Source: Frateuria_A sp051900415 (GTDB taxonomy: Bacteria; Pseudomonadota; Gammaproteobacteria; Xanthomonadales; Rhodanobacteraceae). From it: DNA of 64,000 bases. The position numbers were made by a program, and so were the translations under genes. Shown here piece by piece: positions 30,669 through 39,645 of the stretch. Location of the stretch: the NCBI RefSeq assembly GCF_051900415.1, contig NZ_JBHZGL010000001.1:186001-250000 (forward strand), in the 5' to 3' direction. Positions within the stretch are counted from its first letter, which is position 1. Each line of letters starts with the position of its first letter. Under the pieces are notes generated by a model, which was not told where the DNA came from, did not search any database, and saw nothing but the letters and a program-made list of their open reading frames with translations.

Positions 30669-32525
30669 CTACTTCTTGCCCTGCCTGGCCTTGCGCAGGA
30701 TCGACTCGATCGCGCCCTGGGTCATCGGGTGATAGCCGTCCTTCGCCCTGGCGTAGGCCGCCTCGGCGTAGGCCAGGCCCTCGGGCGTGGCGGCGAAGGC
30801 CTTGTACACCGGCAAGGTCAGGTACATGCGGCCGATCCGGGTCATGTGCTCGCGCGCGTCTTCCCAGACGTTCCGGTCGCCTGCGGCGATGGCGTGGCTG
30901 TACCAGCGCATGCCGATCTCGGCGTTGGGCGTGCCGGTGAGGTGCCAGGCGGCGTCGAGCTGCTTCATCTTCGACAGCGGCGGCGCGTCGGGCAGGCGGT
31001 CGAGGAAGTACATCCACTCCTGCGTGTTCCAGCCCTTCGCATCAAGCTGCGCCGCGTCCAGCGTGCCGTCCAGGAACGCCGCGCGCTCCTTGTCGATCGC
31101 CTGGAAGCGGGCGGAGGTCGGCAGCGGCGCGTCCTTGGGGATGCCGCTCTGGTAGACCCAGGCCCTGGCCTGGTCCCAGCTCATCTTGCCCGGATGCGCG
31201 TCGACCAGGTTGGTCTTCATGTCCGCCAGCATCTGCTCGGTGGTGATCGAGGTGAAGGCGTGGCGGTGGAAGTAGGCCTTCAGCCACTCGTCGAAAGTGG
31301 CGCGGCCGAAGCGCTCCTCCAGCGTGCGCAGGAACCACGAACCCTTGTCGTAGGCGACGTCCGAGAGCGAATCGTCCGCACCCACGCCGCGCGGATCGGG
31401 CGCGAGCTTCTGCGAGTTCTCCGGCATCTCCCCGATCGACTTCTGCAGCGCGCGCGCCGACAGCAGCGCTTCCTCGTCGGCCAGCGCCTTGCCGTAGACC
31501 GCCTCGGTGATGCGGCCCTGGACGTAGGTGGTGAAGCCCTCGTTGAGCCAGATGTCGCGCCAGCTCGCGGCGGTCACCAGGTTGCCCGACCAGGAGTGAG
31601 CCAGCTCGTGCGAGACCAGCGAGACCAGGCTCTTGTCGCCAACCAGCACGGTGGGCGTGGCGAAGGTCATGTCCGGGTTTTCCATGCCGCCGTAGGGGAA
31701 CGAGGGCGGCAGCACCAGGATGTCGTAGCGACCCCAGGCGTAGGGCCCGTAGAGCTTCTCGGTCGCCTCGATCAGCTTCTCGGTATCCTCGAATTCGTGT
31801 GCCGCCTTGCCCACCACGGACGGCTCGGCATAGACGGCCGAGCGCGGGCCGGTCTCCTTGACCGCGATGTCGCCGGCGGCGATCGCCAGCAGGTAGGAGG
31901 GGATCGGGTGCGGCTGGTCGAAGCGGAAGTCGCCATCGAGCGGATGCTTGGCGTCGTTGAGCGCGCTCATCACCACGCGCACGTCCTTCGGCGCGGTCAC
32001 GTGCGCCTTGTAGGTGAAGCGGATCGCCGGGGAGTCCTGCAACGGCACCCACGAGCGGGCGTGGATCGACTCGGACTGCGAGAACATGAAGGGCAGCTTC
32101 TTGTCCGCCGTCTGCGCGGGCGTGAGCCACTGCAGGCCCGAGGCCTGTGGCGAGGTCGCGTAGACGATGCGCACCTTGCCCGGATGCTTCGGCGCCTGGA
32201 TGGTGAGCTTGCTGCCGAGCTCCTTGTCGCGCGGCGCCAGCGCGAACTTCAGCGCGGTGGCGCGGCCGGCGGCATCCAGGCCCTCGACCTTGGCGATCTT
32301 GAGGTCGCGCGTGTCCAGCACCAGCGCGGGCGCCTTCGGATTCTTCCAGTCCAGGCTCAGCGTGGCGGTGCCCTCGAGCGCCTTGTGCGGGAAGTCGACC
32401 GCCAGGTCGAGATCCAGATGGGTCACGCGGACCTGCTCCGGCTGCGCGTACGAATGCGGGTCCGCAGCGAGCGCGGACAATGGCAGGACGAGGGCGCCGA
32501 GGGCGAGGGCGGGGATTGCACGCAT
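30669..32525 (-). CDS. M1-family metallopeptidase (aminopeptidase), exported
   Basis: A 618-residue zinc aminopeptidase of the M1/leukotriene A4 hydrolase type. Residues 1-21 are a signal peptide ending SALAA. The exopeptidase motif is PYGGMENPDMTF; the zinc site is HELAHSWSGN with the third ligand Glu in WLNEGFTTY, exactly 18 residues on. The C-terminal HEAT-like domain (LPDAPPLSKMKQLDAAWHL) is present. It is predicted to be periplasmic or secreted and to trim N-terminal residues of peptides. The next gene downstream, the hydrolase, starts 128 bp further on the same strand. Confidence 0.92.
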   Translation of the reverse strand: MRAIPALALGALVLPLSALAADPHSYAQPEQVRVTHLDLDLAVDFPHKALEGTATLSLDWKNPKAPALVLDTRDLKIAKVEGLDAAGRATALKFALAPRDKELGSKLTIQAPKHPGKVRIVYATSPQASGLQWLTPAQTADKKLPFMFSQSESIHARSWVPLQDSPAIRFTYKAHVTAPKDVRVVMSALNDAKHPLDGDFRFDQPHPIPSYLLAIAAGDIAVKETGPRSAVYAEPSVVGKAAHEFEDTEKLIEATEKLYGPYAWGRYDILVLPPSFPYGGMENPDMTFATPTVLVGDKSLVSLVSHELAHSWSGNLVTAASWRDIWLNEGFTTYVQGRITEAVYGKALADEEALLSARALQKSIGEMPENSQKLAPDPRGVGADDSLSDVAYDKGSWFLRTLEERFGRATFDEWLKAYFHRHAFTSITTEQMLADMKTNLVDAHPGKMSWDQARAWVYQSGIPKDAPLPTSARFQAIDKERAAFLDGTLDAAQLDAKGWNTQEWMYFLDRLPDAPPLSKMKQLDAAWHLTGTPNAEIGMRWYSHAIAAGDRNVWEDAREHMTRIGRMYLTLPVYKAFAATPEGLAYAEAAYARAKDGYHPMTQGAIESILRKARQGKK

Positions 32526-32696
32526 GCGGACATCTCTGCGGGGATGGAAGCGGCGAGTATGCCATTGGGTCAGGAAGCGGCGCCCGTGACGGAAGGGCCG
32601 GGAGCAGGAGCGTCCTCCGAGCGGGAGAGAACGTAAGTGAGGGCCGATGTTCGCGGGAAGGTGGCGGATGCGAGGCCCGAATCGGGATCGTGGCGA

Positions 32697-33000
32697 GCCC
32701 CGGCCCCTCACCCAACCCTCTCCCCGGAGGGGAGAGGGAGCCAAGTGCGGCGCTCGCCCACACAAGCCCGCAAGTCCTCTTGCCCCAACTCCGAGCACCC
32801 GCGGTAAAGCGGCGGCAGCTCCTCTAAGAGCAAGCGACCCGCCAAGCAAGGCGAGGCGGCACCTAGCTCTTATCTCTCACCGGGCTTAGCCAGGCCAGTT
32901 CTTTGGTTACTTTCTTTGGGCCAGCAAAGAAAGTGACCCGAGCGCCGTCAGGCGATCGGAAGCCCGCCGCAGGCGAGCCAAGTCGCGGTCAGACCACCAT
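32697..33000 (-). repeat. Modular repeat copy 4, modules in permuted order
   Basis: On the + strand this interval reads R1 (CTCTCCCCGGAGGGGAGAGG), module B, GGTTACTTTCTTTGGGCC and module A. The inverse copy at 5738-6048 reads module B, TTTCTTT, module A, R1. The modules are therefore the same but R1 sits at the other end, as if cut from a tandem array. No gene is present in 32526-33098. Confidence 0.75.
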
Positions 33001-33098
33001 CGAAAGCGAACAAAAGCATACGAGGCCCAGCTTCGGGGCTTAGCGCCATCTTCTTCAAAGTTCGTCGCTCATAACCGTCTTCTTGGAAGGAAGGGCGG

Positions 33099-35711
33099 TC
33101 AGGCATCCTTGCTCGAGTCGCGCTCGTGCTCATGGTGCTCGGCCTCGACGTGGCGCCGGTGCAGGTCTTCGCTGCTACTGTCCTCGGGCACGTGGTTGAC
33201 CGCCTTCGGCGGCGCGGCGTCCATGTCGCCGTCCACGCCGGTGATCTTCAGGATCGAATGCCGCACCTCGCGCGCCAGGATCACCCGCGCATCGCGCACC
33301 ATGTCCTCCAGCGCGCGGTCGTAGTCGAGCTTGCCGCCCTCGTCGGTCCACACGATCTTCTGCTCGCGCAGCTTCTGGATGAAGCCGCGGAACAGCGCCT
33401 TGTCGAAGAACTCCGGCGCCGACTGCTCGTTGAGCAGCGACAGCCGCTGCGCGGTGAGTGCGCAGGCGTTCTCCAGCTCGGCGGCGCTGGTGGTGTGCGG
33501 ACCGTTCTTGGCCAGCGCGGCGATGGTGATGTAGTAGCGCTCGAAGGCCTGGATCAGGCTGCGCGCGATGGTCTTGAGCTGGAACGCGGCATCGTCCTGG
33601 CCCGGCCCGCGCTCCAGCACGCGGCCGTCGCCGGAGGCCTCCAGCAGGCCGCGCCGGACGAAGAAATCGATCGTGCCCTGCATCTGCGCCACGAAGCCGT
33701 CCGTGTCCCACGGCAGGAACAGCTCGCCCTGGATGAACGGGTAGATGATCCGGCCCAGACGCAGGATCGAGGCGCGCGTCATGCGCCGGTTGTTCAAGAA
33801 ACAACACGACACCCACGCCGCGGTGGCGGTCAGGTGCAGCACGTTGTTGCGGAAGTACGACAGCAGCACCGCCGGCTCGTCGTCGGCCTTGAGGACGTCG
33901 CCCAGCGAATGGCGCACGCGGCGGATCCAGCCCATCTGCTCGCCGTAGGCGATGATCGAGGGCGGGTCCATCGGGGTGACGGTGACCCGATCGGAATAGG
34001 GCAGCTCGACCAGCAGCGCGCGGGTCAGTTCCAGCTGCGCGAGCAGGTCGCTCTCGGCCATCGCGTGCTTGGGCGTCGCCAGCAGCGCCAGCGCCAGCAG
34101 GTTGATTGGATTGACGTCGGCGGCGCGGTTGATGTTGACCTGGATGCGCTCGGCCAGGTCGTCGACCGCGCGTCCCAGCCACTCGGGCTTGGCCTCCGGG
34201 TCGCCGGTGGCGGCGCGCCAGTCGGGACTGGCGGCGTCCAGCAGCGGGGTCAGCTCGATCGGCTCGCCGAAGTTGAGCGCCACGTGGCCGTAGCGCTGGC
34301 GCAGCACCTTCAGGCCCTTGAGCAGGCCGAGCAGCGATTCCTTCTCCTTCGGTTTGCCGGAGAGCTCGCCGATGTAGCTCTTGCCCTCCATCAGCTTCTC
34401 GTAGCCGATGTACACCGGCTGGAACAGCACCGGCCGGCGCGGCGCGCGCAGGAACGCGCGCACGGTCATCGCCAGCAGGCCCGCGCGCGGCGCCAGCAGC
34501 CGCCCGGTACGCGAGCGGCCGCCCTCGATGAAGTACTCCATCGGCACGCCGCGGTCGATCAGCTGCGCCATGTATTCGTTGAACACCACCGAGTAGAGGG
34601 CGTTGCCCTTGAAGCTGCGGCGCAGGAAGAACGCGCCGCCGCGGCGCAGGATCGGCCCGATCACCGGCAGGTTGAGGTTCACGCCCGCGGCGATGTGCGG
34701 CACCACCACGCCGGAGACGTGCAGCTGGTAGCTCATCAACAGGTAGTCGGCGTGGCTGCGGTGGCTGGGCACGTAGACCACTTCGTAGCCCGGCGCGGCA
34801 GCGCGGGCCTTGTCGAAGTGGTGCATGGCGATGCCGTCGTACAGCTTGTTCCAGAAGTTCGACAGCAGGAACGAGGCCGAACGCACCACCGGGTGCGAAT
34901 AGTCCGCGGCGATTTCCATCACCAGCTTGTGCGCGCGGCGCCAGGCCTTGGCGTAGGAGATGTGTTCCTTGGCCGCGGTGGCGGTGATCGCGGCACGCAC
35001 CGGCTCGGCGTTGAGCACGGCGTCGGCGACAGTGCGCTTGTGCGACAGGTCCGGCCCGATCACCGCGGCGCGGATGCGGTGGAAGTGCGTGCGCAGCACC
35101 CGCGCGATCTTGCGCGCGAAACGTTCGGGCCGCGCCTCGCCGGCCTCGTCCAGCACCTGGCGCAGCGATACCGGCGCGGAGAAGTGCACCACCGTGTCGC
35201 GGCCGTTGAGCAGCAGCGCGAGCAGGCGGCGGAAGCGGCCGACCATCACCCAGTTCTCGGAGAACAGCACGCGGAACCAGCCGGTGTCGCGGCTGGGGGC
35301 GCGGCCGACATAGATCGACACCGGCACGATCTGGATGTCGCGCTCGGGCTGTTCTTCCAGCGAGCGGACCAGCTGGTCGAGCGTCTCGTACGGTGCGCGC
35401 TGGCGGCTGCGGCCGAACAGCCAGCCATCGCGCCGCGCCAGCGCGAACACCGAACGGCGCCGGCGCGTGCCGGCGAGCGGCTGCATGGGCGCGGGCAGGC
35501 CGGCCTCGCGGCAGGCGCGTTCGAGGATCAGCGCATCGGAAAAGCCGTCGCGTTCGATCACGTAGCACACCGGTGCGCCGGCCTTGAGCAGGCTGGCAGG
35601 TTCGGCCGGGTCGCGCCGGATGCGCACCCAGGGTTCGAGCAACTGGCCGGCGAGGCTGAACCACCAGGGCGCGCGGCTGCGGGCGGGGGAATCCGCGGTC
35701 ATATTCTGCAT
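33099..35711 (-). CDS. plsB: Glycerol-3-phosphate 1-O-acyltransferase PlsB
   Basis: Transfers an acyl group to the sn-1 position of glycerol-3-phosphate, the first step of phospholipid synthesis at the inner membrane. The 870 residues are a normal length. Acyltransferase block I is the HX4D motif HRSHADYLLMSY (His317 to Asp322); block III is EGGRSRTGRLLAPR; block IV is VLFQPVYIGYEKL. Large N- and C-terminal regions match PlsB, not PlsY or PlsC. ATG 35702 (MTADS) is an alternative start three codons later. gpsA, which makes its substrate, is at 54920. Confidence 0.95.
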   Translation of the reverse strand: MQNMTADSPARSRAPWWFSLAGQLLEPWVRIRRDPAEPASLLKAGAPVCYVIERDGFSDALILERACREAGLPAPMQPLAGTRRRRSVFALARRDGWLFGRSRQRAPYETLDQLVRSLEEQPERDIQIVPVSIYVGRAPSRDTGWFRVLFSENWVMVGRFRRLLALLLNGRDTVVHFSAPVSLRQVLDEAGEARPERFARKIARVLRTHFHRIRAAVIGPDLSHKRTVADAVLNAEPVRAAITATAAKEHISYAKAWRRAHKLVMEIAADYSHPVVRSASFLLSNFWNKLYDGIAMHHFDKARAAAPGYEVVYVPSHRSHADYLLMSYQLHVSGVVVPHIAAGVNLNLPVIGPILRRGGAFFLRRSFKGNALYSVVFNEYMAQLIDRGVPMEYFIEGGRSRTGRLLAPRAGLLAMTVRAFLRAPRRPVLFQPVYIGYEKLMEGKSYIGELSGKPKEKESLLGLLKGLKVLRQRYGHVALNFGEPIELTPLLDAASPDWRAATGDPEAKPEWLGRAVDDLAERIQVNINRAADVNPINLLALALLATPKHAMAESDLLAQLELTRALLVELPYSDRVTVTPMDPPSIIAYGEQMGWIRRVRHSLGDVLKADDEPAVLLSYFRNNVLHLTATAAWVSCCFLNNRRMTRASILRLGRIIYPFIQGELFLPWDTDGFVAQMQGTIDFFVRRGLLEASGDGRVLERGPGQDDAAFQLKTIARSLIQAFERYYITIAALAKNGPHTTSAAELENACALTAQRLSLLNEQSAPEFFDKALFRGFIQKLREQKIVWTDEGGKLDYDRALEDMVRDARVILAREVRHSILKITGVDGDMDAAPPKAVNHVPEDSSSEDLHRRHVEAEHHEHERDSSKDA

Positions 35712-35745
35712 CGGCGGATTGTAGCCGGTGGGCCACCGGGACCGC

Positions 35746-36657
35746 TCAGGGCGCTGCGGCGACCGTTCCCGCCGCAGCCGGGGCGGTCAGGCGCCGATGT
35801 GCCTGGCGCACGCTTTCGAGCAGGTCCTGGTCGTACCAGCGGCCGTTCTGCTGCACCAGCGTCGACTCGATCGACAGCGGGGTGCCCATCAGCAGGTACT
35901 CCACGCGCACGCGCGCATAGGGCGGGTGGTATTCCAGTGGCACCACCCGCGCGGAGGCCAGCGCCTCGTCCAGCGGCAGCCCGTAGATCGCGAGCATGCG
36001 TTCGAGGCCGTGGAACGCGATCGCGTAGCTGCGCATGGCCTGGTCGAAGTCCATCGCACGCAGGCTTTGCGCGTCCTGCAGATCCAGCTCGCGCGCGGTG
36101 GCCACCACCACGCCGACCGCCCGGCGCGCCCGGGCCGGATCGAACCACGGTGCCTGTTGCGCCCACGGGCCGAGCGCATCGACCAGCGCCGAGGCATGGC
36201 GTTTCTGGGTGTCGGTGAGGCGCGCATCCTCCTCGATCGCCTTGCCGGCCAGCGCGCGGCCGATGCCGACCAGCAACGGCAGCTGGTCGCCGTAGCGGAC
36301 CTGGGCGTCGGCCAGCCAGGGCTGCAGCCGGGCATCGAGCGTGGCCGCGGCGTCCGGCGCGGCCAGTTGCTGCAAGGCGCCGTCGATGCGCGAGCGCTCG
36401 GCGTCGGTCAGTGGCGTCTCGCCAGCGCGCGCCTGGCCCCAGTCCTCGCGCAACATCGCGTAGTCGTGCGGCGGCAGGGCGTGCTGCCAGAAGCCGGCGA
36501 AGTCGCCGGCTCGCACCAGGGCGATCGACTGCTGCACGGCCGCCTCGGGCGACTGGCTGGGCGCGTCGGCGGCAGGCGTGTGCTCGCCGGACCGGCAGGC
36601 GGTCAGCGCGAACAGGGCAAGGCATGGCAGGAGGCGACGGACGAAGGACGGACGCAT
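35746..36657 (-). CDS. Predicted lipoprotein of unknown function
   Basis: A 303-residue protein with a lipoprotein signal: MRPSFVRRLLPCLALFALTAC, giving Cys21 at the lipobox LTAC. The rest is Ala/Arg-rich and mainly helical; I recognise no catalytic motif. The C-terminal part (VEYLLMGTPLSIESTLVQQN, GRWYDQDLLESVRQ) resembles an NTF2-like tail seen in uncharacterised proteobacterial lipoproteins. A GAGG motif six bases before supports the 36657 start over 36666. It lies 34 bp upstream of plsB on the same strand and could be cotranscribed with it. Confidence 0.7.
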   Translation of the reverse strand: MRPSFVRRLLPCLALFALTACRSGEHTPAADAPSQSPEAAVQQSIALVRAGDFAGFWQHALPPHDYAMLREDWGQARAGETPLTDAERSRIDGALQQLAAPDAAATLDARLQPWLADAQVRYGDQLPLLVGIGRALAGKAIEEDARLTDTQKRHASALVDALGPWAQQAPWFDPARARRAVGVVVATARELDLQDAQSLRAMDFDQAMRSYAIAFHGLERMLAIYGLPLDEALASARVVPLEYHPPYARVRVEYLLMGTPLSIESTLVQQNGRWYDQDLLESVRQAHRRLTAPAAAGTVAAAP

Positions 36658-36763
36658 GGACCTCATCTTGCGGAGGCGTGGGGTGGGGAGGCACAAGCAT
36701 GGCCCCACGGGCGTACGCGGCCTGTCGAACTGGCGGCAAGCGGATGTCTGTTCGCCAGGGCGC

Positions 36764-36799
36764 AAAAGAAAAACCCCGCGGGCCTGAAGCCGCGCGGGG
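36764..36799 (-). terminator. Intrinsic terminator
   Basis: CCCCGCG pairs with CGCGGGG, with an inner three-pair extension and a short loop, followed by TTTTTCTTTT on the minus strand. This is the clearest rho-independent terminator on the minus strand in the window. It ends the phosphatase transcript, the candidate small RNA, or both. Confidence 0.85.
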
Positions 36800-36890
36800 T
36801 AAATCCGGCCGGGCCGGAAGGGAAATGGCCTTGCCCGCGATTAGGAGGTCAGCAGGTTTCGGCGGGACAGAGCTTACGCGGGCTTAGCTT
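36764..36890 (-). ncRNA. Candidate structured small RNA on the minus strand
   Basis: The 279-bp gap between the acid phosphatase and the lipoprotein gene contains three nested or consecutive stems. GCCCGCG (36883-36877) pairs perfectly with CGCGGGC (36839-36833), with ACCTCCTAA, an anti-Shine-Dalgarno-like sequence, unpaired in the loop. Next is TCCGGC CCG GCCGGA, and last is a strong terminator. The 50 bp upstream (36891-36940) is strikingly AT-rich for this genome. The alternative is simply a long structured 3' UTR of the phosphatase gene. I do not recognise the RNA family. Confidence 0.45.
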
Positions 36891-36936
36891 TTAAGGCAAT
36901 GGTTTTGTTTTGTGTTACAAGTCATTGATTTCTATA

Positions 36937-37797
36937 TCACTCTACACGAAGACTTTCGATCTTGCGCTTGCGCCGGTCCTCTGGCGGGAGCCGCCAGTCG
37001 TTGCCGAACAGCGCCGGCTCCCAGCTGCCGTAGGTGGGGTTGGGCAGCACGAACCAGCGCTGGCCGATCCAGTCCAGATACGGCTTGACCGCCGACTCGC
37101 GGCCCGCGGGCGTGTTCTGCGCGATATCCAGGAAATCGCCCAGCTGGTCGCCGAACTGCATCAGCACGCGGTAGTGCCGGCTGACCCATTGCCGCCGGCA
37201 GCCCTTGTCCGAACCGTGCGCGGTGCAGCCGGGCACGGTCGTGCCCAGGCCGAGCAGGGCATCTGGCCCGGCCACCGGCACGCCGACCTGGCGCAGGTTG
37301 GCCAGGGTCGCCTCGTCCAGCGCCTTGTCGCGATTGGAAATGAAGATCACCTTGACCCCGTGCGCAGCCGCGTCACGGGTGAAGGCCACCACCCCGGGTA
37401 CGGCACGGGCGCGCGCCTCGCGACACCACGCGTCCCAGCTGGCCTGGTCGAACGGGGCGTGCGTGCGGACCAGGCGCGCCTGGTAGGGCGAGTTGTCCAG
37501 CACCGTCTCGTCCACGTCCAGCACCACCGCCGGCGGCAAGCCGCGGACGGGCCGGGTGCGATCGGCCGGGGTCAGCGCGTCCCACTGGGCGTCGGCCAGC
37601 GCGGCGGCAAGGTGTTCCCGGGCGTCGCGGTAGGTCTGCAGGTAGATCAGGTCGTGCTCGACCGCGTTCTGCACCCAGGCGGTGGCGTTGAGGTTGTCGT
37701 CCGCGGGCACTGCCGCAGCCATCGGCCGGGGCGTCGGCGCGGCCGTGCAGCCGGCAAGCAGGAGCAGGGCGGCCAGGGCGGGCAGACGCGAGGTCAT
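36937..37797 (-). CDS. HAD-IIIB acid phosphatase, lipoprotein e(P4)-type
   Basis: Predicted periplasmic or outer-membrane-anchored phosphatase or 5'-nucleotidase; 286 residues. The signal peptide ends in the lipobox LLAGC (Cys18). The HAD nucleophile motif is VVLDVDETVLDN, with FISNRDKALDEATLANLRQ as motif II and the acid cluster GDQLGDFLD as motif IV. These match the e(P4) family of Haemophilus, which dephosphorylates nucleotides for uptake. Start 37797 begins the signal peptide. The stop is immediately before the AT-rich segment. Confidence 0.88.
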   Translation of the reverse strand: MTSRLPALAALLLLAGCTAAPTPRPMAAAVPADDNLNATAWVQNAVEHDLIYLQTYRDAREHLAAALADAQWDALTPADRTRPVRGLPPAVVLDVDETVLDNSPYQARLVRTHAPFDQASWDAWCREARARAVPGVVAFTRDAAAHGVKVIFISNRDKALDEATLANLRQVGVPVAGPDALLGLGTTVPGCTAHGSDKGCRRQWVSRHYRVLMQFGDQLGDFLDIAQNTPAGRESAVKPYLDWIGQRWFVLPNPTYGSWEPALFGNDWRLPPEDRRKRKIESLRVE

Positions 37798-37903
37798 CGC
37801 TTTGGAATCCTTGTGCGCACGAACGGCCCGCCAGTGTACGCCAGGCTGGCAGGCGGGCCGGCCTGCTGCGAGACTGGGGCTCCCCTCCCCAAAGCCGTGG
37901 CCC

Positions 37904-38938
37904 ATGGCCCCCAACCCGTCCCTGCTGCGCGAACCCTCGCGCGCCACCCGGATCGCCAGTTACGTGCTGGCCGGCATCGCGCTGGTGCTGGTGATGGAGC
38001 TGCACCTGCTCTCGGCATTGCTGGCCGGGCTGTTGGTGTACGAGCTGGTGCAGACGATCAGCCCGCTGCTGGAGCGGCGCCTGTCCGGCCGGCGTGCCCG
38101 CGTGGTGGTGGTGGCACTGATCGGCGCGGTGGTGGTGGGGCTGCTGATCCTGCTGGCGCTGGGCGCGATCAGCTTCTTCCACAGCGAGATCGGCAACCCG
38201 CAGGAGCTGTGGGACAAGCAATTGATGCCGCTGGTAGAGAAGGCGCGCGAGCAGTTGCCTGCCGCGCTGGTCGGCTCGCTGCCGGACAGCGTGGACGAGC
38301 TGCGCGTGATGGCCGGTGAGCTGACCCGCAAGCACGCGGCGAGCCTGCAGCTGGCCGGCAAGGACACCGCGCGCGGCTTCGCCCACGTCATCATCGGCCT
38401 GGTGCTGGGGGCGATCGTGGCGCTCAGCCACAGCGCCGGCCCGAGCCACCAGCCCGGCCCGCTGGCGGCGGCGCTGGGCCAGCGTTGCAACCGCCTCGCT
38501 GATGCTTTTCACAACATCGTGTTCGCGCAGATCAAGGTTTCGCTGATCAACACCATGTTCACCGCGATCTTCCTGATCGGCGTGCTGCCGCTGATGGGCA
38601 TCCACGTGCCGCTGGCCAAGACGCTGGTGGTGGTGACCTTCGTGGTCGGTCTGCTGCCGGTGATCGGCAACCTGATCTCCAACACCGCTGTGACCATCGC
38701 GGGCCTGTCGGTGTCCCTGGGCGTGGGCATTGCCGCGCTGGTATTCCTGATCCTGATCCACAAGCTGGAGTACTTCCTCAACGCGCGCATCGTCGGCACC
38801 CAGATCCGCTCGCGCGCGTGGGAGCTGCTGATCGCCATGCTGGCGATGGAGGCGGCCTTCGGCCTGGCCGGCCTGGTCGCCGCGCCGATCTACTACGCTT
38901 ACCTGAAGAGTGAGCTGGAAGGCGAGAATCTCTTGTAG
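37904..38938 (+). CDS. AI-2E family transporter (PerM-like membrane protein)
   Basis: A 344-residue integral membrane protein with about eight helices, including SYVLAGIALVLVMELHLLSA, VVVALIGAVVVGLLILLALG, TALFTAIFLIGVLPLM-like and VVTFVVGLLPVIGNLISNTA. The family is called AI-2E but includes export and antiporter proteins, so the substrate is unknown. ATG 37904 begins MAPNPSLLREPSR. The TAG stop lies inside a REP palindrome beginning GTAGGAGCCCGC, so this repeat supplies the end of the gene. Confidence 0.85.
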   Translation: MAPNPSLLREPSRATRIASYVLAGIALVLVMELHLLSALLAGLLVYELVQTISPLLERRLSGRRARVVVVALIGAVVVGLLILLALGAISFFHSEIGNPQELWDKQLMPLVEKAREQLPAALVGSLPDSVDELRVMAGELTRKHAASLQLAGKDTARGFAHVIIGLVLGAIVALSHSAGPSHQPGPLAAALGQRCNRLADAFHNIVFAQIKVSLINTMFTAIFLIGVLPLMGIHVPLAKTLVVVTFVVGLLPVIGNLISNTAVTIAGLSVSLGVGIAALVFLILIHKLEYFLNARIVGTQIRSRAWELLIAMLAMEAAFGLAGLVAAPIYYAYLKSELEGENLL

Positions 38939-39006
38939 GAGCCCGCTTGCGGGCGATGCTCTTGGATACGTCGGGCGGAGGCATCGCCCGCAAGCGGGCT
39001 CCCACA
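38935..39006. repeat. REP palindrome, left of the RAYT pseudogene
   Basis: GTAGGAGCCCGCTTGCGGGC followed by GATGC, an 18-base spacer, then GCATCGCCCGCAAGCGGGCT, a complete paired REP unit. It matches 39564-39637 and the more diverged copy at 55961-56034. Confidence 0.9.
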
Positions 39007-39484
39007 ACGTGGTTGGCCCGCCCAGCCAGATGGCATTCCAATAGGGGTAGGCGAGGACGTGGTTGGCCAAGCCCGCACGCACCGGGTTCGCCACGAGATA
39101 CCGGGCGGCCTGCCGCACATTCTCCTCCGCGCGCAGCGCGTGGTCGCGGAAGCCGCGGTCCCAGACCGGCCCCTCGACCCATCGGGCGTCATGCAGGGCG
39201 CGGCTGAGGACGCCCTTGAAGCGGTTCATCACGCGCTCCAGCGGTTCGTCGCCCAGGCGCAGCAAGCCATGCCAGTGGTCGGGCATCAGCACCCAGGCCA
39301 ACATCTCCGCATCGGCTCAGGTCGGTTGTGCGGCGATAACGCGGCAGGCGGTGCGTGCGGGTTCGGTTTCGGCGAACCTGGGTTGGCGGCGGCAGGTGGT
39401 GGTCGTGAGCAGGTAGACCTGACCGGGAATGGATGTGCGGCCGCGGCGCAAGGCACGGCGGCCGGTGGTGGGGAATGCAGGCAT
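39007..39484 (-). pseudogene. REP-associated tyrosine transposase (RAYT), broken
   Basis: A HUH/Y1-type transposase that mobilises REP palindromes. From 39484 (MPAFPTTGRR) it has QVYLLTTTTCRRQPRFAE; then an in-frame TGA at 39317-39319 interrupts the frame. Four codons later the frame resumes at MLAWVLMPDHWHGLLRL, which carries the HxH catalytic motif, followed by RFKGVLSRALHD, WDRGFRDHALR and ARYLVANPVRAGLA with the nucleophile Tyr. After WNAIWL there is no stop in frame, and the frame runs through the flanking REP into the antisense of the transporter gene. Flanked on both sides by REP palindromes. Confidence 0.85.
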
Positions 39485-39563
39485 GAGTGCAGCGTGGCGC
39501 ATCGGCGTGACTTGGGCCGAGAGCCGCGGCTGTCAACAAGGGTGGGCGACGCACTCGTGCTTT

Positions 39564-39637
39564 TGTAGGAGCCCGCTTGCGGGCGATGCTCTTGTGCGAC
39601 TGACCGAAAAGCATCGCCCGCACGCGGGCTCCTACAG
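39564..39637. repeat. REP palindrome, right of the RAYT pseudogene
   Basis: GTAGGAGCCCGCTTGCGGGC ... GCATCGCCCGCACGCGGGCT paired unit, the same family and spacing as 38935-39006. It also abuts the stop of rep helicase (39646) and may serve as its terminator. Confidence 0.9.
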
Positions 39638-39645
39638 GGGTCGGC

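Noticed and set aside
30540..31017. N-terminal extension of the alpha/beta hydrolase into the M1 peptidase gene.
   Set aside because: The extension is the wrong frame of the M1 peptidase 3' end; a strong ribosome binding site precedes 30540.
33126..36218. A 1030-residue open frame antisense to plsB and the lipoprotein gene.
   Set aside because: It has no start or domain; the sense strand encodes PlsB with all its motifs.
36937..37947. A longer acid phosphatase starting at 37947.
   Set aside because: The first 50 residues would precede the lipoprotein signal and overlap the divergent transporter gene start region.
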